From NCBI RefSeq assembly GCF_009826895.1, contig NZ_WUMV01000009.1, positions 124,001 through 188,000 on the forward strand: a stretch of 64,000 nucleotides of DNA, written 5' to 3'. A program made the position numbers and the translations under genes. The notes under the pieces are model-generated. The model was not told the DNA's origin, searched no databases, and saw only the letters and a list, made by a program, of their open reading frames with translations. This document shows positions 1 to 8,968 of this stretch, piece after piece. The number at the start of each line of letters is the position of its first letter. The first letter of the stretch is position 1. The stretch is from Stappia sediminis (GTDB lineage Bacteria; Pseudomonadota; Alphaproteobacteria; Rhizobiales; Stappiaceae).

Positions 1-510
1 TTCGCCCCGGCTAACGGCTTCGGCAATCGACCTGACGGCGCGCGTCAGCTCATTTCTGGCGCCATAGTTGAACGCGACGACGAGCACCAGTCCCGTGTTC
101 TTGCCGGTAACCGTTTCCGCCTCTTCCAGAAGGCTCAGAATGTCCGGGGAAAGCCCCGTTCGCTCACCAATGATCCGCACCTTGATGTTGTTACGGTCAA
201 GATCGGCAAGGTCTCGCTGCACGAACCGCTGCAGCAGCCCCATCAGGAAGCTGACTTCGGCTTCCGGCCTCGTCCAGTTTTCGGACGAAAAACTGAACAG
301 CGTGAGATAGCCAATTCCCCGTTTTGCGGCATGACGCACGATCTTTCGCAGCGTATCTACGCCTTTTCGGTGACCCTCCGTGCGTGGAAGATCTCGCTCG
401 CGCGCCCAACGTCCGTTGCCGTCCATTATGATGGCGACATGGCGCGGAAACGCTGCCTTCCCGTCGGGGCAGGCATTGTCAAATGCGTTTCGCTGCGCCG
501 TCGCCGTCAT
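1..510 (-). CDS. uppS: Isoprenyl transferase (undecaprenyl diphosphate synthase), C-terminus cut by window edge
   Basis: This cis-prenyltransferase condenses isopentenyl diphosphate onto farnesyl diphosphate to make the C55 lipid carrier for peptidoglycan and other envelope polymers. The 170 codons present start at ATG 510, preceded by a GTGAGGG ribosome-binding site. They show the catalytic MDGNGRWA motif (Asp30) and the family block reading FSSENWTRP. Roughly the last 70-80 residues of a normal protein of about 250 lie beyond position 1. It is the last visible gene of the rpsB-tsf-pyrH-frr-uppS order typical of alphaproteobacteria, and frr ends 55 nt upstream. The frame is open through base 1, so the gene is truncated only by the window. 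Confidence 0.93.
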   Translation of the reverse strand, partial: MTATAQRNAFDNACPDGKAAFPRHVAIIMDGNGRWARERDLPRTEGHRKGVDTLRKIVRHAAKRGIGYLTLFSFSSENWTRPEAEVSFLMGLLQRFVQRDLADLDRNNIKVRIIGERTGLSPDILSLLEEAETVTGKNTGLVLVVAFNYGARNELTRAVRSIAEAVSRGE

Positions 511-565
511 TTCAATCCCTCACGTTCAGCACCGCACTGAGCCAATGCCGATGCAGGAGCACGCT

Positions 566-1129
566 TCAGATTTGCGAGATTTCCTGCTCTTTCTTCGCAA
601 GCACCGCATCGATTTCGGCAATCATGTCATCGGTCAGTTTCTGAACCTTGTCCGAAGAGGCGCGGCCATCGTCCTGGCTTAGGTCGCCATCTTTTTCCAG
701 TTTCTTGATCATGTCCATTCCATCGCGGCGGACGTGGCGAACGGCAACCTTCGCCTGTTCGGCATATTTGTGCGCCACCTTGATCAGTTCCAGGCGTCGT
801 TCTTCGTTGAGTTCGGGAATCGGCAGCCGCAGGTTCTGCCCGTCGACGACCGGATTCAGGCCAAGGCTCGATTCGCGGATTGCCTTTTCGACGGCCGCAA
901 CCATCGAGCGGTCCCACACCTGCACGGAAATCATTCTAGGTTCGGGCACGCTGACCGTCGCCACCTGGTTGAGCGGCATCGAGCTGCCGTAGGCATCGAC
1001 GGAGATCGGGTCAAGCATGCCGGCAGACGCACGCCCTGTGCGCAAGCCGGCAAGTTCGGTCTTAAGCACACCTATGGCGCCATTCATCCGGCGTTGCAGG
1101 TCACTATAGTCGACATCCTGGTCGGGCAT
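566..1129 (-). CDS. frr: Ribosome recycling factor
   Basis: This 187-residue protein splits the post-termination ribosome together with EF-G and acts in the cytosol. The length matches the family (about 185). The start [15 protein letters not shown] is chosen at ATG 1129 because AGGAGAAG lies just upstream; an open frame reaching to 1273 has no comparable ribosome-binding site and would add a non-family extension. Diagnostic stretches include LRTGRAS near residue 35 and the C-terminal KLTDD helix. It lies 187 nt downstream of pyrH and 55 nt before uppS, in one direction. Confidence 0.96.
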   Translation of the reverse strand: MPDQDVDYSDLQRRMNGAIGVLKTELAGLRTGRASAGMLDPISVDAYGSSMPLNQVATVSVPEPRMISVQVWDRSMVAAVEKAIRESSLGLNPVVDGQNLRLPIPELNEERRLELIKVAHKYAEQAKVAVRHVRRDGMDMIKKLEKDGDLSQDDGRASSDKVQKLTDDMIAEIDAVLAKKEQEISQI

Positions 1130-1316
1130 GGATCTTCTCCTGCGATTCTTATTGCCGCCACATTCTTGCATGTGGCGGGATAGCCATGAAACTCCCGTTC
1201 CGGCTAATCGTTTCAGTACGTGAAGGCATCCTTTCACCGAAAAGGCCGGTTCATCAACCGCGCGATGGTCCAAACCTGAACGTAAGCCACGCTATCGACA
1301 GGAAAGGCGGCACCTG

Positions 1317-2036
1317 TCAGCCTTCAATCACCGTATAGCGGCCCTCGCCGTTCATGACATCGACCAGTGCACCGGGAGTACGAATTGAAAAGACGATTAC
1401 CGGAATTGCATTGTCCCGGGCAAGTGCAATCGCTGTTGCGTCCATAACCTTGAGGTCGCGCTCGAGCACTTCCTGTGGCGTCAACGTCTCGTAACGTTCG
1501 GCATCTGCATTCGTCTTGGGGTCGTCCGAATAGACGCCATCCACGCTGGTCCCCTTCAAAAATGCATCGCAGCGCATTTCCGCCGCGCGCAGCGCGGCGC
1601 CGCTATCGGTGGTGAAAAACGGATTGCCCGTGCCGCCGGCGAAAACGATAACATCGCCATCTTCCATGTAGCGATCGGCACCACGCTGCGTAAACGTTTC
1701 GCAGATCGAAGGCACAGGCACGGCAGAAAGCACGCGCGCTTGCACACCGAAACGGCGCAGGGCGTCCGCAAGCGTCAGGCTGTTCATCACTGTGGCGAGC
1801 ATGCCCAGGTGATCGCCCGTCACCCGGTTGCCACCCTTCGCCGCAACAGCCACGCCGCGAAATATATTGCCGCCGCCCACGACGACTCCGACCTGAGCGC
1901 CAAGGCGCACAGCTTCGGCAATTTCCTTCGCCACCCGATCCACGGTTTCCGGATCGATTCCGAAGTCCTGCGAGCCCATCAATGCCTCGCCGGAAAGCTT
2001 GACGAGCACACGGCGCCACCGAAGCTTGCTGGTCAT
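1317..2036 (-). CDS. pyrH: UMP kinase
   Basis: This kinase phosphorylates UMP to UDP with ATP and is the committed step toward UTP and CTP. It is a hexameric bacterial enzyme of the amino-acid-kinase fold. The 239-aa product has the N-terminal phosphate loop KLSGEALMG (from Lys13) and the GGGNIFRG segment, followed by the DNAIPVIVF strand near the C-terminus that is usual in this family. Length and both ends fit. It is separated from tsf by 230 nt that include the tsf terminator, so it probably has its own promoter and reads on into frr. Confidence 0.96.
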   Translation of the reverse strand: MTSKLRWRRVLVKLSGEALMGSQDFGIDPETVDRVAKEIAEAVRLGAQVGVVVGGGNIFRGVAVAAKGGNRVTGDHLGMLATVMNSLTLADALRRFGVQARVLSAVPVPSICETFTQRGADRYMEDGDVIVFAGGTGNPFFTTDSGAALRAAEMRCDAFLKGTSVDGVYSDDPKTNADAERYETLTPQEVLERDLKVMDATAIALARDNAIPVIVFSIRTPGALVDVMNGEGRYTVIEG

Positions 2037-2231
2037 CGTTCATCCCACGCGTTGTTTTTCGAAATGTTTGCTGTCAGGAACGCCAACCGAGGCGCAGCCG
2101 CACCCGGCGGCGTATGAAAGCAGGTATACCTATCGCCGCAAACGGCTCAAGGAAACCGTCTTGTTGCAGCTTTCAGGCAAATCCCCAGCCGACTTCAGTC
2201 GACCGTCGCAGTCCTCATCCAGGCCGCAGGC

Positions 2232-2261
2232 AAAAAAAAGCGCCGGATAAACCGGCGCTTT
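2232..2261 (-). terminator. Rho-independent terminator after tsf
   Basis: On the minus strand a GC-rich stem (AAAGCGCCGG / CCGGCGCTTT, 5-nt loop) is followed by a run of eight U. It starts 5 nt beyond the tsf stop codon. It implies that rpsB-tsf transcripts end here and that pyrH is transcribed separately or by read-through. Confidence 0.9.
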
Positions 2262-2266
2262 CCTGG

Positions 2267-3190
2267 TCAGTTACCGGCCGCCGCCGCGACCTCCGCGGCG
2301 AAGTCCGATTCTTCTTTTTCTATGCCTTCCCCAAGCGCGAAGCGCACGAACGCCGTTATCTTCACGGGCGTGCCAAGCTCGGCCGCGAGCGCCTCGGCAG
2401 CCTTTTCGACCGTGTTGTCCGGGTCGATCACGAATGCCTGCTTGAGAAGCGTCACTTCCTCGTAGAACTTGCGCATGCGGCCTTCCACCATCTTTTCGAT
2501 GATGTTCTCCGGCTTGCCGGACTCGCGCGCCTGCTCCACAAATACGGCGCGCTCGCGCTCGACGACATCGGCATCCAGCTGGTCGACCGTGAGGGCAAGC
2601 GGATTGGTCGCCGCGACATGCATTGCGACCTTGCGGCCGAAGTCGTTCAGCTTGGCCTTGTCGCCGGAAGACTCAATAGCGACAAGCACGCCGATCTTGC
2701 CGAGGTTCTCAATGACGGCGGAGTGGACATAGGAGGCCACCACACCTTCGGAGACCGAAAGGCTCGCCACGCGGCGCAGCGTCATGTTTTCGCCGATAGT
2801 CGCGACCGCGTCCTTGATTTCGTCCTCGACGGTCTTCGAAGAACCCGGGAAGGAGGCGCCATTCAGCTTTCCGAGATCGCCATCGGCATCGAGGGCGGCT
2901 TCCGCGACGCCCTTTACGAGCTTCTGGAAGTTTTCGTTGCGCGCGACGAAGTCCGTTTCGGAATTGAGTTCGATAACGGCGGCCTTGCCGTCGGCGGAAG
3001 ATACGCCGACAAGACCTTCCGCGGCCACGCGGCCGGCTTTCTTGGCGGCCTTGGAAAGCCCCTTGGCGCGCAGCCAATCAATAGCTGCTTCCATGTTGCC
3101 GTCGGTCTCTTTCAAGGCCGTCTTGCAGTCCATCATCCCCGCGCCAGTGGTCTCGCGGAGTTCTTTCACCATCGCTGCGGTAATGCTCAT
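2267..3190 (-). CDS. tsf: Elongation factor Ts
   Basis: This factor catalyses GDP release from EF-Tu. The 307-aa protein begins with the UBA-like [20 protein letters not shown] helix pair and carries the SETDFVARN motif (the TDF contact with EF-Tu) near residue 80. The start chosen is ATG 3190, with GAGG six bases upstream; a TTG immediately before it would add one residue and has a poorer spacing. It follows rpsB by 145 nt, as in nearly all bacteria, and ends at a strong terminator. Confidence 0.96.
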   Translation of the reverse strand: MSITAAMVKELRETTGAGMMDCKTALKETDGNMEAAIDWLRAKGLSKAAKKAGRVAAEGLVGVSSADGKAAVIELNSETDFVARNENFQKLVKGVAEAALDADGDLGKLNGASFPGSSKTVEDEIKDAVATIGENMTLRRVASLSVSEGVVASYVHSAVIENLGKIGVLVAIESSGDKAKLNDFGRKVAMHVAATNPLALTVDQLDADVVERERAVFVEQARESGKPENIIEKMVEGRMRKFYEEVTLLKQAFVIDPDNTVEKAAEALAAELGTPVKITAFVRFALGEGIEKEESDFAAEVAAAAGN

Positions 3191-3335
3191 CAATCGCCTC
3201 GTGGATGAGAATCCAGTTTGAACGAGGGTTTAGCCCCTGGCTAACCTCGAAATTATGACAGCGCCGCCGGAACGTTATTCGGCGGCGCACATGGACGATC
3301 TTCGGCGCGGCTCATCCGCACCGAAGTCTTCACGA

Positions 3336-4163
3336 TTACTGTGCCGCGGTTTCGTCCGCCGCAGCCGGAGCTTCCTCGGCCGCCGGCGCAGTTTCTTCCG
3401 CCGCAGCCTCGCTCACCACGGCGGGTTCGACCGGGGCTTCTTCCGAAGCGCCGACATCGACACCCATGTTGCCCTGGGCGCGCGAAATGCCGTCAATCGC
3501 GGCGCGAGCGATCAAATCGCAGTAGAGCGTGATCGCGCGGCCGGCGTCGTCGTTGCCGGGGATCGGAAAGTCGATGCCATCCGGATCGCAATTGGAATCG
3601 ACGACGGCGGCAACCGGAATGCCGAGACGGCGCGCTTCCTGGATCGCGATCGCTTCGCGGTTCGTATCGATGACGAAAATCAGGTTGGGCAGCCCGCCCA
3701 TATCCTTGATACCGCCAAGGTTGCGCTCAAGCTTCTCGCGCTCGCGGTCCATGAACAGACGCTCTTTCTTCGTCAGGCCGCTGCCTTCGTTGGAAAGCGT
3801 CTCTTCGAGCTTGCGCAGGCGCTGGATCGAATTGGAAATGGTTTTCCAGTTCGTCAGCATGCCGCCAAGCCAACGTGCGTTGACGAAATACTGCGCGGAC
3901 CGGCGGGCGGAATCGGCAACCGCCTCCTGGGCCTGGCGCTTCGTACCGACGACGAGAACGCGGCCGCCTCCGGCCACGGTGTCGGACACCGCCTTCAGCG
4001 CCTGGTGCAGCAGCGGCACCGTCTGCGCAAGATCGATGATGTGGATGTTGTTGCGCACACCAAAGATGTAGGAGCCCATCTTGGGGTTCCAGCGGTGTTT
4101 CTGGTGGCCGAAGTGAACACCAGCTTCCAGAAGCTGGCGCATAGTGAAATCAGGCAGGGCCAT
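3336..4163 (-). CDS. rpsB: 30S ribosomal protein S2
   Basis: This small-subunit protein is needed to recruit S1. The 275-aa product starts [20 protein letters not shown] at ATG 4163 (AGGAG about 10 nt upstream); the longer open frame to 4313 is upstream leader. The core ends near residue 235 and is followed by a low-complexity Ala/Glu/Pro tail of about 40 residues (repeats of AAEE and EEAP). Such tails occur in alphaproteobacterial S2, and this one makes the protein longer than the roughly 240-255 residues common elsewhere. It is the first gene of the rpsB-tsf pair. Confidence 0.96.
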   Translation of the reverse strand: MALPDFTMRQLLEAGVHFGHQKHRWNPKMGSYIFGVRNNIHIIDLAQTVPLLHQALKAVSDTVAGGGRVLVVGTKRQAQEAVADSARRSAQYFVNARWLGGMLTNWKTISNSIQRLRKLEETLSNEGSGLTKKERLFMDREREKLERNLGGIKDMGGLPNLIFVIDTNREAIAIQEARRLGIPVAAVVDSNCDPDGIDFPIPGNDDAGRAITLYCDLIARAAIDGISRAQGNMGVDVGASEEAPVEPAVVSEAAAEETAPAAEEAPAAADETAAQ

Positions 4164-4289
4164 GGCCTTGCTACTCCTGTTTTTCCGGTTTGACCTCCGC
4201 AGGGTTTTACGGCCGGACCGTACGATCACCGGATGGACTTCGCATCTATGGAAGGCGCGAATACCGAACCCTGCGTGTGGAATGAGCGC

Positions 4290-4318
4290 CTTATAAGCAG
4301 CGCGCGGCCGCAATTCAA
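4290..4318 (-). promoter_or_regulatory. Candidate sigma-70 promoter for rpsB-tsf
   Basis: On the minus strand TTGAAT and TATAAG are separated by exactly 17 bp, about 130 bp upstream of the rpsB start codon. The rest of the 235-nt rpsB/dnaE gap shows no gene. The long leader would leave room for the autoregulation known for S2, but no binding structure was identified. Confidence 0.4.
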
Positions 4319-4398
4319 GTCCACAATGTCAATCAAACCGGCGCTTTTTCGCGAATTACATCCGAAATGGATTTTCAATAGAGCCCAGCTGCGCGACC

Positions 4399-7300
4399 TC
4401 AGGCCATCTGGACGTCGACGACGCCGGGGATCGCCTTCACCGCCCCGGCGATTTGCGGAGAGAGCCGGTAGCGGCTTGGAAGCTTCACTTCTATCTCCCG
4501 CTGCCCCTGGTCCAGGAGTACCACCACGTTCACATCGCCGTCGCCGCGGTCTTTCAAATGCCTGGAAAGACTGGCAGCAGAGACGCCTTCCCTGACGAAG
4601 ACGGTAAGGCTCTTCTGGACGCGCGATGCAGCCGTCTCCAGCCTGTCGACGGATTGTATGCGAAGGCTCACTTCCTCATCGCGCATGTCGGCTCCAACAA
4701 CGAGCACAACGGATTGTCCCGGCTCTATCTGGTCGCGGTATTGAAAGAGCGTTTCGGAGAAAAGCAGTGCTTCGTATTGTCCGGTCGGATCGGAAAGCCG
4801 CACGATCCCCATCCGGTTGCCGGTCCGCGTCTTGCGCTCCTGCTTGGAAATCACCGTTCCGGCCAGTTTTCCTGCGGAAGCACCCGCCTTTACCGCCTGC
4901 TCGAATTCCGCCCACATCTGCACCCGCATCCGCTTCAAAAGCGTGAGATATTCATCAAGCGGGTGGGCTGAAAGATAAAAGCCGATCGCCGCATGCTCGC
5001 GCTGAAGCTGATCGTCCGGCATCCACGGCGAAACATCGGGAAGATGCACCGCCTCTTCCTCTTCGCCGCCGCCAAACATGTTGCCCTGGCCGGACACGCT
5101 TTCTTCTTCGGTCAGTTGCGCCACTCCAACGATCCGGTCGAGCCCTTCGAAGACGCGGGCCCGATTTCTTTCAAGATCATCGAACGCGCCTGCTGCAACG
5201 AGGCTTTCAAGCGTACGCTTGTTGAGATTTCGCGCGCCTATCCTGCGGGAAAAATCGCTGATCGTCTTGAAGAGCCCGTCGCGACGCACCGAAACGATAT
5301 GTTCGACGACCTGTTCGCCAACGCCCTTGATTGCGCCGAGTGCATATCGGACCTTTCCGTCCTCCACTTCGAAATGCACATCGGAGCGATTGATCGACGG
5401 CGGCAGCACCTCGATGCCCATTCGCCGCGCTTCCTGGCAAAAATCGCTCAACTTGTCGGTATTGCCCAGATCGAGCGTCATGGAGGCGGCCATGAACTCG
5501 ACCGGGTAATTCGCCTTCAGCCATGCCGTCTGGTAGGAGACGAGCGCATAGGCGGCGGCGTGCGACTTGTTGAAGCCGTAGTTGGCGAACTTCGCGACGA
5601 GGTCGAAGATCGTCCCCGCCTGCTCCTTGTCGATGCCTCGCTCCACCGCGCCATCGGTAAAACGCGCGCGCTGGATCTCCATTTCCGAGGCGATCTTCTT
5701 GCCCATGGCGCGGCGCAGGAGGTCGGCTTCGCCGAGCGAATAACCGGAGAGGACCTGCGCAATCTGCATCACCTGCTCCTGATAGACGATGATACCGTTC
5801 GTCTCCTTCAGGATGGGTTCGAGCAGAGGATGCAGATAGTCCGGTTCCTGCTCGCCGTGCTTCACCGCGTTGTAGACCGGGATGTTGTCCATCGGCCCCG
5901 GACGATAGAGCGCGACAAGCGCGATGATATCCTCGAAACGGTCGGGCTTCATGCCGGCGATCGCCCGGCGCATGCCCTGGCTTTCCAGCTGGAACACGCC
6001 AACCGTTTCACCAGCCGCCAGAAGCTTGTAGGTCTTTTCGTCGTCGATCGGCAGAGCCGCCATATCGACGTCGATGCCCTTTCGTTTGATGAGTTTCACC
6101 GCGGTGTCGATCACCGTCAGCGTCTTCAGGCCCAGGAAGTCGAACTTGACCAGGCCTGCTTGCTCGACCCATTTCATGTTGAACTGCGCAACCGGCATGT
6201 CGGAGCGCGGGTCGCGGTAGAGCGGCACGAGCTGTTCAAGCGGCCTGTCGCCGATCACGACACCGGCGGCATGCGTGGAAGCGTGACGATAGAGGCCTTC
6301 CAGTTTCTGCGCCACGTCGAGCAGCTTGTCGACGCCGTCCTCATTCTGCTGGGCTTCCTGGAGGCGAGCCTCGTCCTGGATTGCCTGCGCCAGCGTCACC
6401 TGCTTTCCGGGCGCGGCGGGGACTAGCTTCGACAGTCGGTCGACCTGGCCGTACGGCATCTGCAGCACACGGCCGACGTCGCGAAGCACGGCGCGCGCCT
6501 GCAGCGTTCCGAAGGTGATGATCTGGGCAACCTGCTCCCGGCCGTATTTTTCCTGAACGTAGCGGATCACTTCCTCGCGCCGGTTCTGGCAGAAGTCGAT
6601 GTCGAAATCCGGCATCGAAACGCGTTCCGGGTTTAGAAAACGCTCGAACAGCAGCGCAAAACGCATCGGGTCGAGGTCTGTAATGGTAAGCGACCACGCC
6701 ACCAGCGAGCCGGCACCCGAACCGCGCCCCGGCCCGACCGGGATATCGCGCAGCTTCGCCCATTTGATGAAGTCCGCCACGATCAGGAAGTAACCCGGAA
6801 ACTTCATCCGCTCGATAATGCCGAGTTCGTAGTCCAGCCGTTCCCAGTAGTCCTTTTCCTCCATGCCAGGCGCAAGACCATGCGCGGCAAGGCGTTCCTT
6901 CAGTCCCTCCCGCGCCTGCCTGCGAAGTTCCGCAGCCTCCGCATTCAGCGCTTCTTCCGGGTCGGCACCCGCACCTGTAAATCGCGGCAGGATCGGGCTG
7001 TGCTTCAGCGGACGGAAATGACAACGTTTCGCGATCTCGACCGTATTTTGAACGGCTTCAGGCAGATCGGCGAAAAGCTCGATCATTTCGGCCCTGGTCT
7101 TGAAGTAATGCTCCGGCGTCAATCGCCGCCGCTCGTCATCGGCGACGACTCTTCCCTCGGCGATGCAGATCAGCGCGTCGTGCGCCTCGAAATCCTCCGC
7201 CTTCGGAAAATATGCGTCGTTCGTGGCGACGATTGGAATATTCCGGCTGTAGGCAAGATCGAGAAGTCCCTGCTCCGCCTGAGCCTCGGCGCCAAGTCCA

Positions 7301-7839
7301 TGGCGTTGAAGCTCAATATAAAGGCGGTCGCCGAATGCGGCGTGGAGCGTAGTCAGGCGCGCTAGCGCCTTGTCCTTGTCACCGGCAAGCAGGGCCTGGG
7401 CGAGCGGGCCCGCCAGACCGCCCGTCAATGCGATCACGCCTTCCGCCTTCGCGACAACGCGGCTCATCGGAACGTGGGCAAGCTTGGTCGGATCGGTATC
7501 GAGGTAGGCCCGGCTGGCGAGGTCCATCAGGTTTTCATAACCGGTCCGGCTTTGTGCAATGAGAACGAGTTCGCTCAGATATTCCGTTCCACGGCGCGAG
7601 CTGATGCCCCCGTCTTCGAAATCGACGAGAATCTGTACACCGACGATCGGCTGGATTCCGGATCCCCAGGCCTTCTCGGAAAATTCGAGGGCGCCGAACA
7701 GGTTTCCGGAATCGGTCACCGCGAGCGCGGGCTGCTCGTCCGACTTGGCAAGGTCGATCAGTTTGGCAAGCGGCAGCGCACCTTCCAGAAGCGAGTATGC
7801 CGAATGGGTTCTAAGGTGCACAAACCCGACGTCCGCCAT
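4399..7839 (-). CDS. dnaE: DNA polymerase III alpha subunit (replicative, DnaE1 type)
   Basis: This is the main replicative polymerase. The 1146-aa product opens with the PHP domain (VHLRTHSAYSLLEGA, residues 7-21), then the palm with GPGRGSGAGSLVAW (369-382) and the catalytic aspartates in PDFDIDF (410-416). A helix-hairpin-helix region and an OB domain follow near the C-terminus. Full length and PHP content match DnaE1 rather than the error-prone DnaE2. ATG 7839 is preferred over an upstream GTG at 7857 because GAGGGA sits seven bases before it. The gene lies 119 nt downstream of a LexA-preceded microprotein gene, and no clear terminator separates them, so some SOS read-through is possible (inference). 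Confidence 0.96.
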   Translation of the reverse strand: MADVGFVHLRTHSAYSLLEGALPLAKLIDLAKSDEQPALAVTDSGNLFGALEFSEKAWGSGIQPIVGVQILVDFEDGGISSRRGTEYLSELVLIAQSRTGYENLMDLASRAYLDTDPTKLAHVPMSRVVAKAEGVIALTGGLAGPLAQALLAGDKDKALARLTTLHAAFGDRLYIELQRHGLGAEAQAEQGLLDLAYSRNIPIVATNDAYFPKAEDFEAHDALICIAEGRVVADDERRRLTPEHYFKTRAEMIELFADLPEAVQNTVEIAKRCHFRPLKHSPILPRFTGAGADPEEALNAEAAELRRQAREGLKERLAAHGLAPGMEEKDYWERLDYELGIIERMKFPGYFLIVADFIKWAKLRDIPVGPGRGSGAGSLVAWSLTITDLDPMRFALLFERFLNPERVSMPDFDIDFCQNRREEVIRYVQEKYGREQVAQIITFGTLQARAVLRDVGRVLQMPYGQVDRLSKLVPAAPGKQVTLAQAIQDEARLQEAQQNEDGVDKLLDVAQKLEGLYRHASTHAAGVVIGDRPLEQLVPLYRDPRSDMPVAQFNMKWVEQAGLVKFDFLGLKTLTVIDTAVKLIKRKGIDVDMAALPIDDEKTYKLLAAGETVGVFQLESQGMRRAIAGMKPDRFEDIIALVALYRPGPMDNIPVYNAVKHGEQEPDYLHPLLEPILKETNGIIVYQEQVMQIAQVLSGYSLGEADLLRRAMGKKIASEMEIQRARFTDGAVERGIDKEQAGTIFDLVAKFANYGFNKSHAAAYALVSYQTAWLKANYPVEFMAASMTLDLGNTDKLSDFCQEARRMGIEVLPPSINRSDVHFEVEDGKVRYALGAIKGVGEQVVEHIVSVRRDGLFKTISDFSRRIGARNLNKRTLESLVAAGAFDDLERNRARVFEGLDRIVGVAQLTEEESVSGQGNMFGGGEEEEAVHLPDVSPWMPDDQLQREHAAIGFYLSAHPLDEYLTLLKRMRVQMWAEFEQAVKAGASAGKLAGTVISKQERKTRTGNRMGIVRLSDPTGQYEALLFSETLFQYRDQIEPGQSVVLVVGADMRDEEVSLRIQSVDRLETAASRVQKSLTVFVREGVSAASLSRHLKDRGDGDVNVVVLLDQGQREIEVKLPSRYRLSPQIAGAVKAIPGVVDVQMA

Positions 7840-7958
7840 TTGCCGTTCCCTCGCCACTGAGTCTCAGGCTTAAAGAGTCCACGTTCGGCCACATGATGTC
7901 GACAGCTCAAAGCCCGTCACCCACTGAATTACGCGGGCCTTGTGGACATTCGCCAGCA

Positions 7959-8069
7959 TTATCCCGCATAGAGCAACACATCGCTCCAGACGGCCATCGT
8001 GGCGGTGAAGGCGATAATCGAACCGAATGCGGCAAGGTCCTGAAAAAATCCTCTGATGTCGGCGGCCAT
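7959..8069 (-). CDS. 36-residue single-span membrane microprotein, LexA box upstream
   Basis: A short frame opens at ATG 8069 behind a near-perfect AAGGAGAA ribosome-binding site (6-7 nt spacing) and ends with TAA at 7959. It begins MAADIRGFFQDL. It continues with one hydrophobic span (about residues 13-35, ending VLLYAG), so a small inner-membrane protein is expected. No known family was recognised. A GTTC-N7-GTTC LexA site lies 44-58 nt before the start with a TATAAA next to it, implying DNA-damage control. Known analogues by logic, not by sequence, are the SOS-induced inner-membrane peptides SidA of Caulobacter (division inhibitor) and TisB of E. coli. It sits between lolD and dnaE on the same strand. 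Confidence 0.7.
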   Translation of the reverse strand: MAADIRGFFQDLAAFGSIIAFTATMAVWSDVLLYAG

Positions 8070-8112
8070 GATGGTTCTCCTTCGTCATGATCACGTCACG
8101 GCATTTATATTG

Positions 8113-8127
8113 TTCTTTCTTTGTTCT
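8113..8127 (-). promoter_or_regulatory. LexA (SOS) box
   Basis: The plus strand reads GTTC-TTTCTTT-GTTC; the coding direction of the downstream gene reads GAAC-AAAGAAA-GAAC. This is an exact match to the alphaproteobacterial LexA consensus of two direct GTTC/GAAC half-sites seven bases apart. A TATAAA begins two bases beyond the box in the direction of the microprotein gene, and a TTGCAA lies 20 bp upstream of it, so LexA bound here would cover the promoter spacer. The nearest target is the 36-codon gene, then dnaE. Confidence 0.72.
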
Positions 8128-8227
8128 TTTTGCAATCTCGTTTTGTTCTTGTTCTTTCGCTGGTAAATCAATCGTTAATTGGCCTTGCGACTGGAACTGA
8201 ATCGTCTGGACATGACGTCGTCGCCTA

Positions 8228-8968
8228 TCAGCGCTCGATCTCGACGACGTGTCCATCTTCCAAGGTGATGCAGCGGTCCATGCGTTCGGCAAGTTCCATG
8301 TTATGCGTCGCGAAAAGTGCCGCGAGCCCTGATGCGCGCACCAGCGCCACCAGCGCATCGAACACATATGTCGCCGTCTTGGGATCGAGGTTGCCCGTTG
8401 GCTCGTCGGCAAGCAGTACCTTCGGAGCGTTGGCGACGGCCCTTGCGATCGCCACGCGCTGTTGCTCGCCGCCGGAAAGCTCGGCGGGCCTGTGGTCCAT
8501 TCTTTCCTGCAGGCGCATGTAGCCGAGAAGCTGACTGCTGCGCTCCAGGGCTTCCTTCCGCTCAAGCCCGCGAATGAGCTGCGGCATGGCTACGTTCTCG
8601 AGCGCTGAGAACTCGGGCAGCAGATGATGGAACTGGTAGACGAAGCCGATGTCGTTGCGCCGGATTCTCGTGCGCTCCGCGTCATTCGCCTTGCCGCATG
8701 GCGTGCCGCCGATGAAGACTTCGCCGCTGTCGGGACGCTCCAGAAGTCCGGCGATGTGAAGAAGCGTGGATTTGCCGGCGCCGGAGGGTGCGACAAGCGC
8801 CACGATCTGGCCGGGATAGAGCGTCAGGTCCGCGCCTTTAAGCACCTGAAGGCGGCCATGTCCTTCCTTGAAGCTTCGGGTAATACCCTTGAGATGCAAC
8901 GGATAAACCATTGCGGCCTGGCGAAGGTGCGGCGTCTCGTCCATCTGATAATGCGCTTCCTCGCTCAT
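8228..8968 (-). CDS. lolD: Lipoprotein-releasing ABC transporter ATP-binding protein
   Basis: This is the ATPase of the inner-membrane machine that extracts outer-membrane lipoproteins for the periplasmic carrier LolA. The 246-aa product has Walker [10 protein letters not shown] (60-68), the signature LSGGEQQR (164-171) and Walker B VLLADEP (184-190). The first Walker A glycine is Ala, a variant that does not remove the GK[ST] core. Its start overlaps the stop of the permease gene by ATGA, so the two are translationally coupled. Confidence 0.93.
   Translation of the reverse strand: MSEEAHYQMDETPHLRQAAMVYPLHLKGITRSFKEGHGRLQVLKGADLTLYPGQIVALVAPSGAGKSTLLHIAGLLERPDSGEVFIGGTPCGKANDAERTRIRRNDIGFVYQFHHLLPEFSALENVAMPQLIRGLERKEALERSSQLLGYMRLQERMDHRPAELSGGEQQRVAIARAVANAPKVLLADEPTGNLDPKTATYVFDALVALVRASGLAALFATHNMELAERMDRCITLEDGHVVEIER

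Noticed and set aside
2114-3208. Long plus-strand frame opposite tsf
   Set aside because: It is the complement shadow of a well-identified gene in GC-rich DNA; it has no ribosome-binding site and a composition typical of reverse-frame translation. The same holds for 4993-6426, 18833-20194, 39650-41071 (plus) and 43529-45544 (minus).
8146-8155. Two further GTTC words near the LexA box
   Set aside because: They are only two bases apart, not seven, and their distance to the first box (18 nt) does not fit LexA.
8287-8968. Defective Walker A in LolD (Ala in place of the first Gly)
   Set aside because: The GKST core and all other ATPase motifs are intact, and this Ala appears compatible with function in related LolD proteins.
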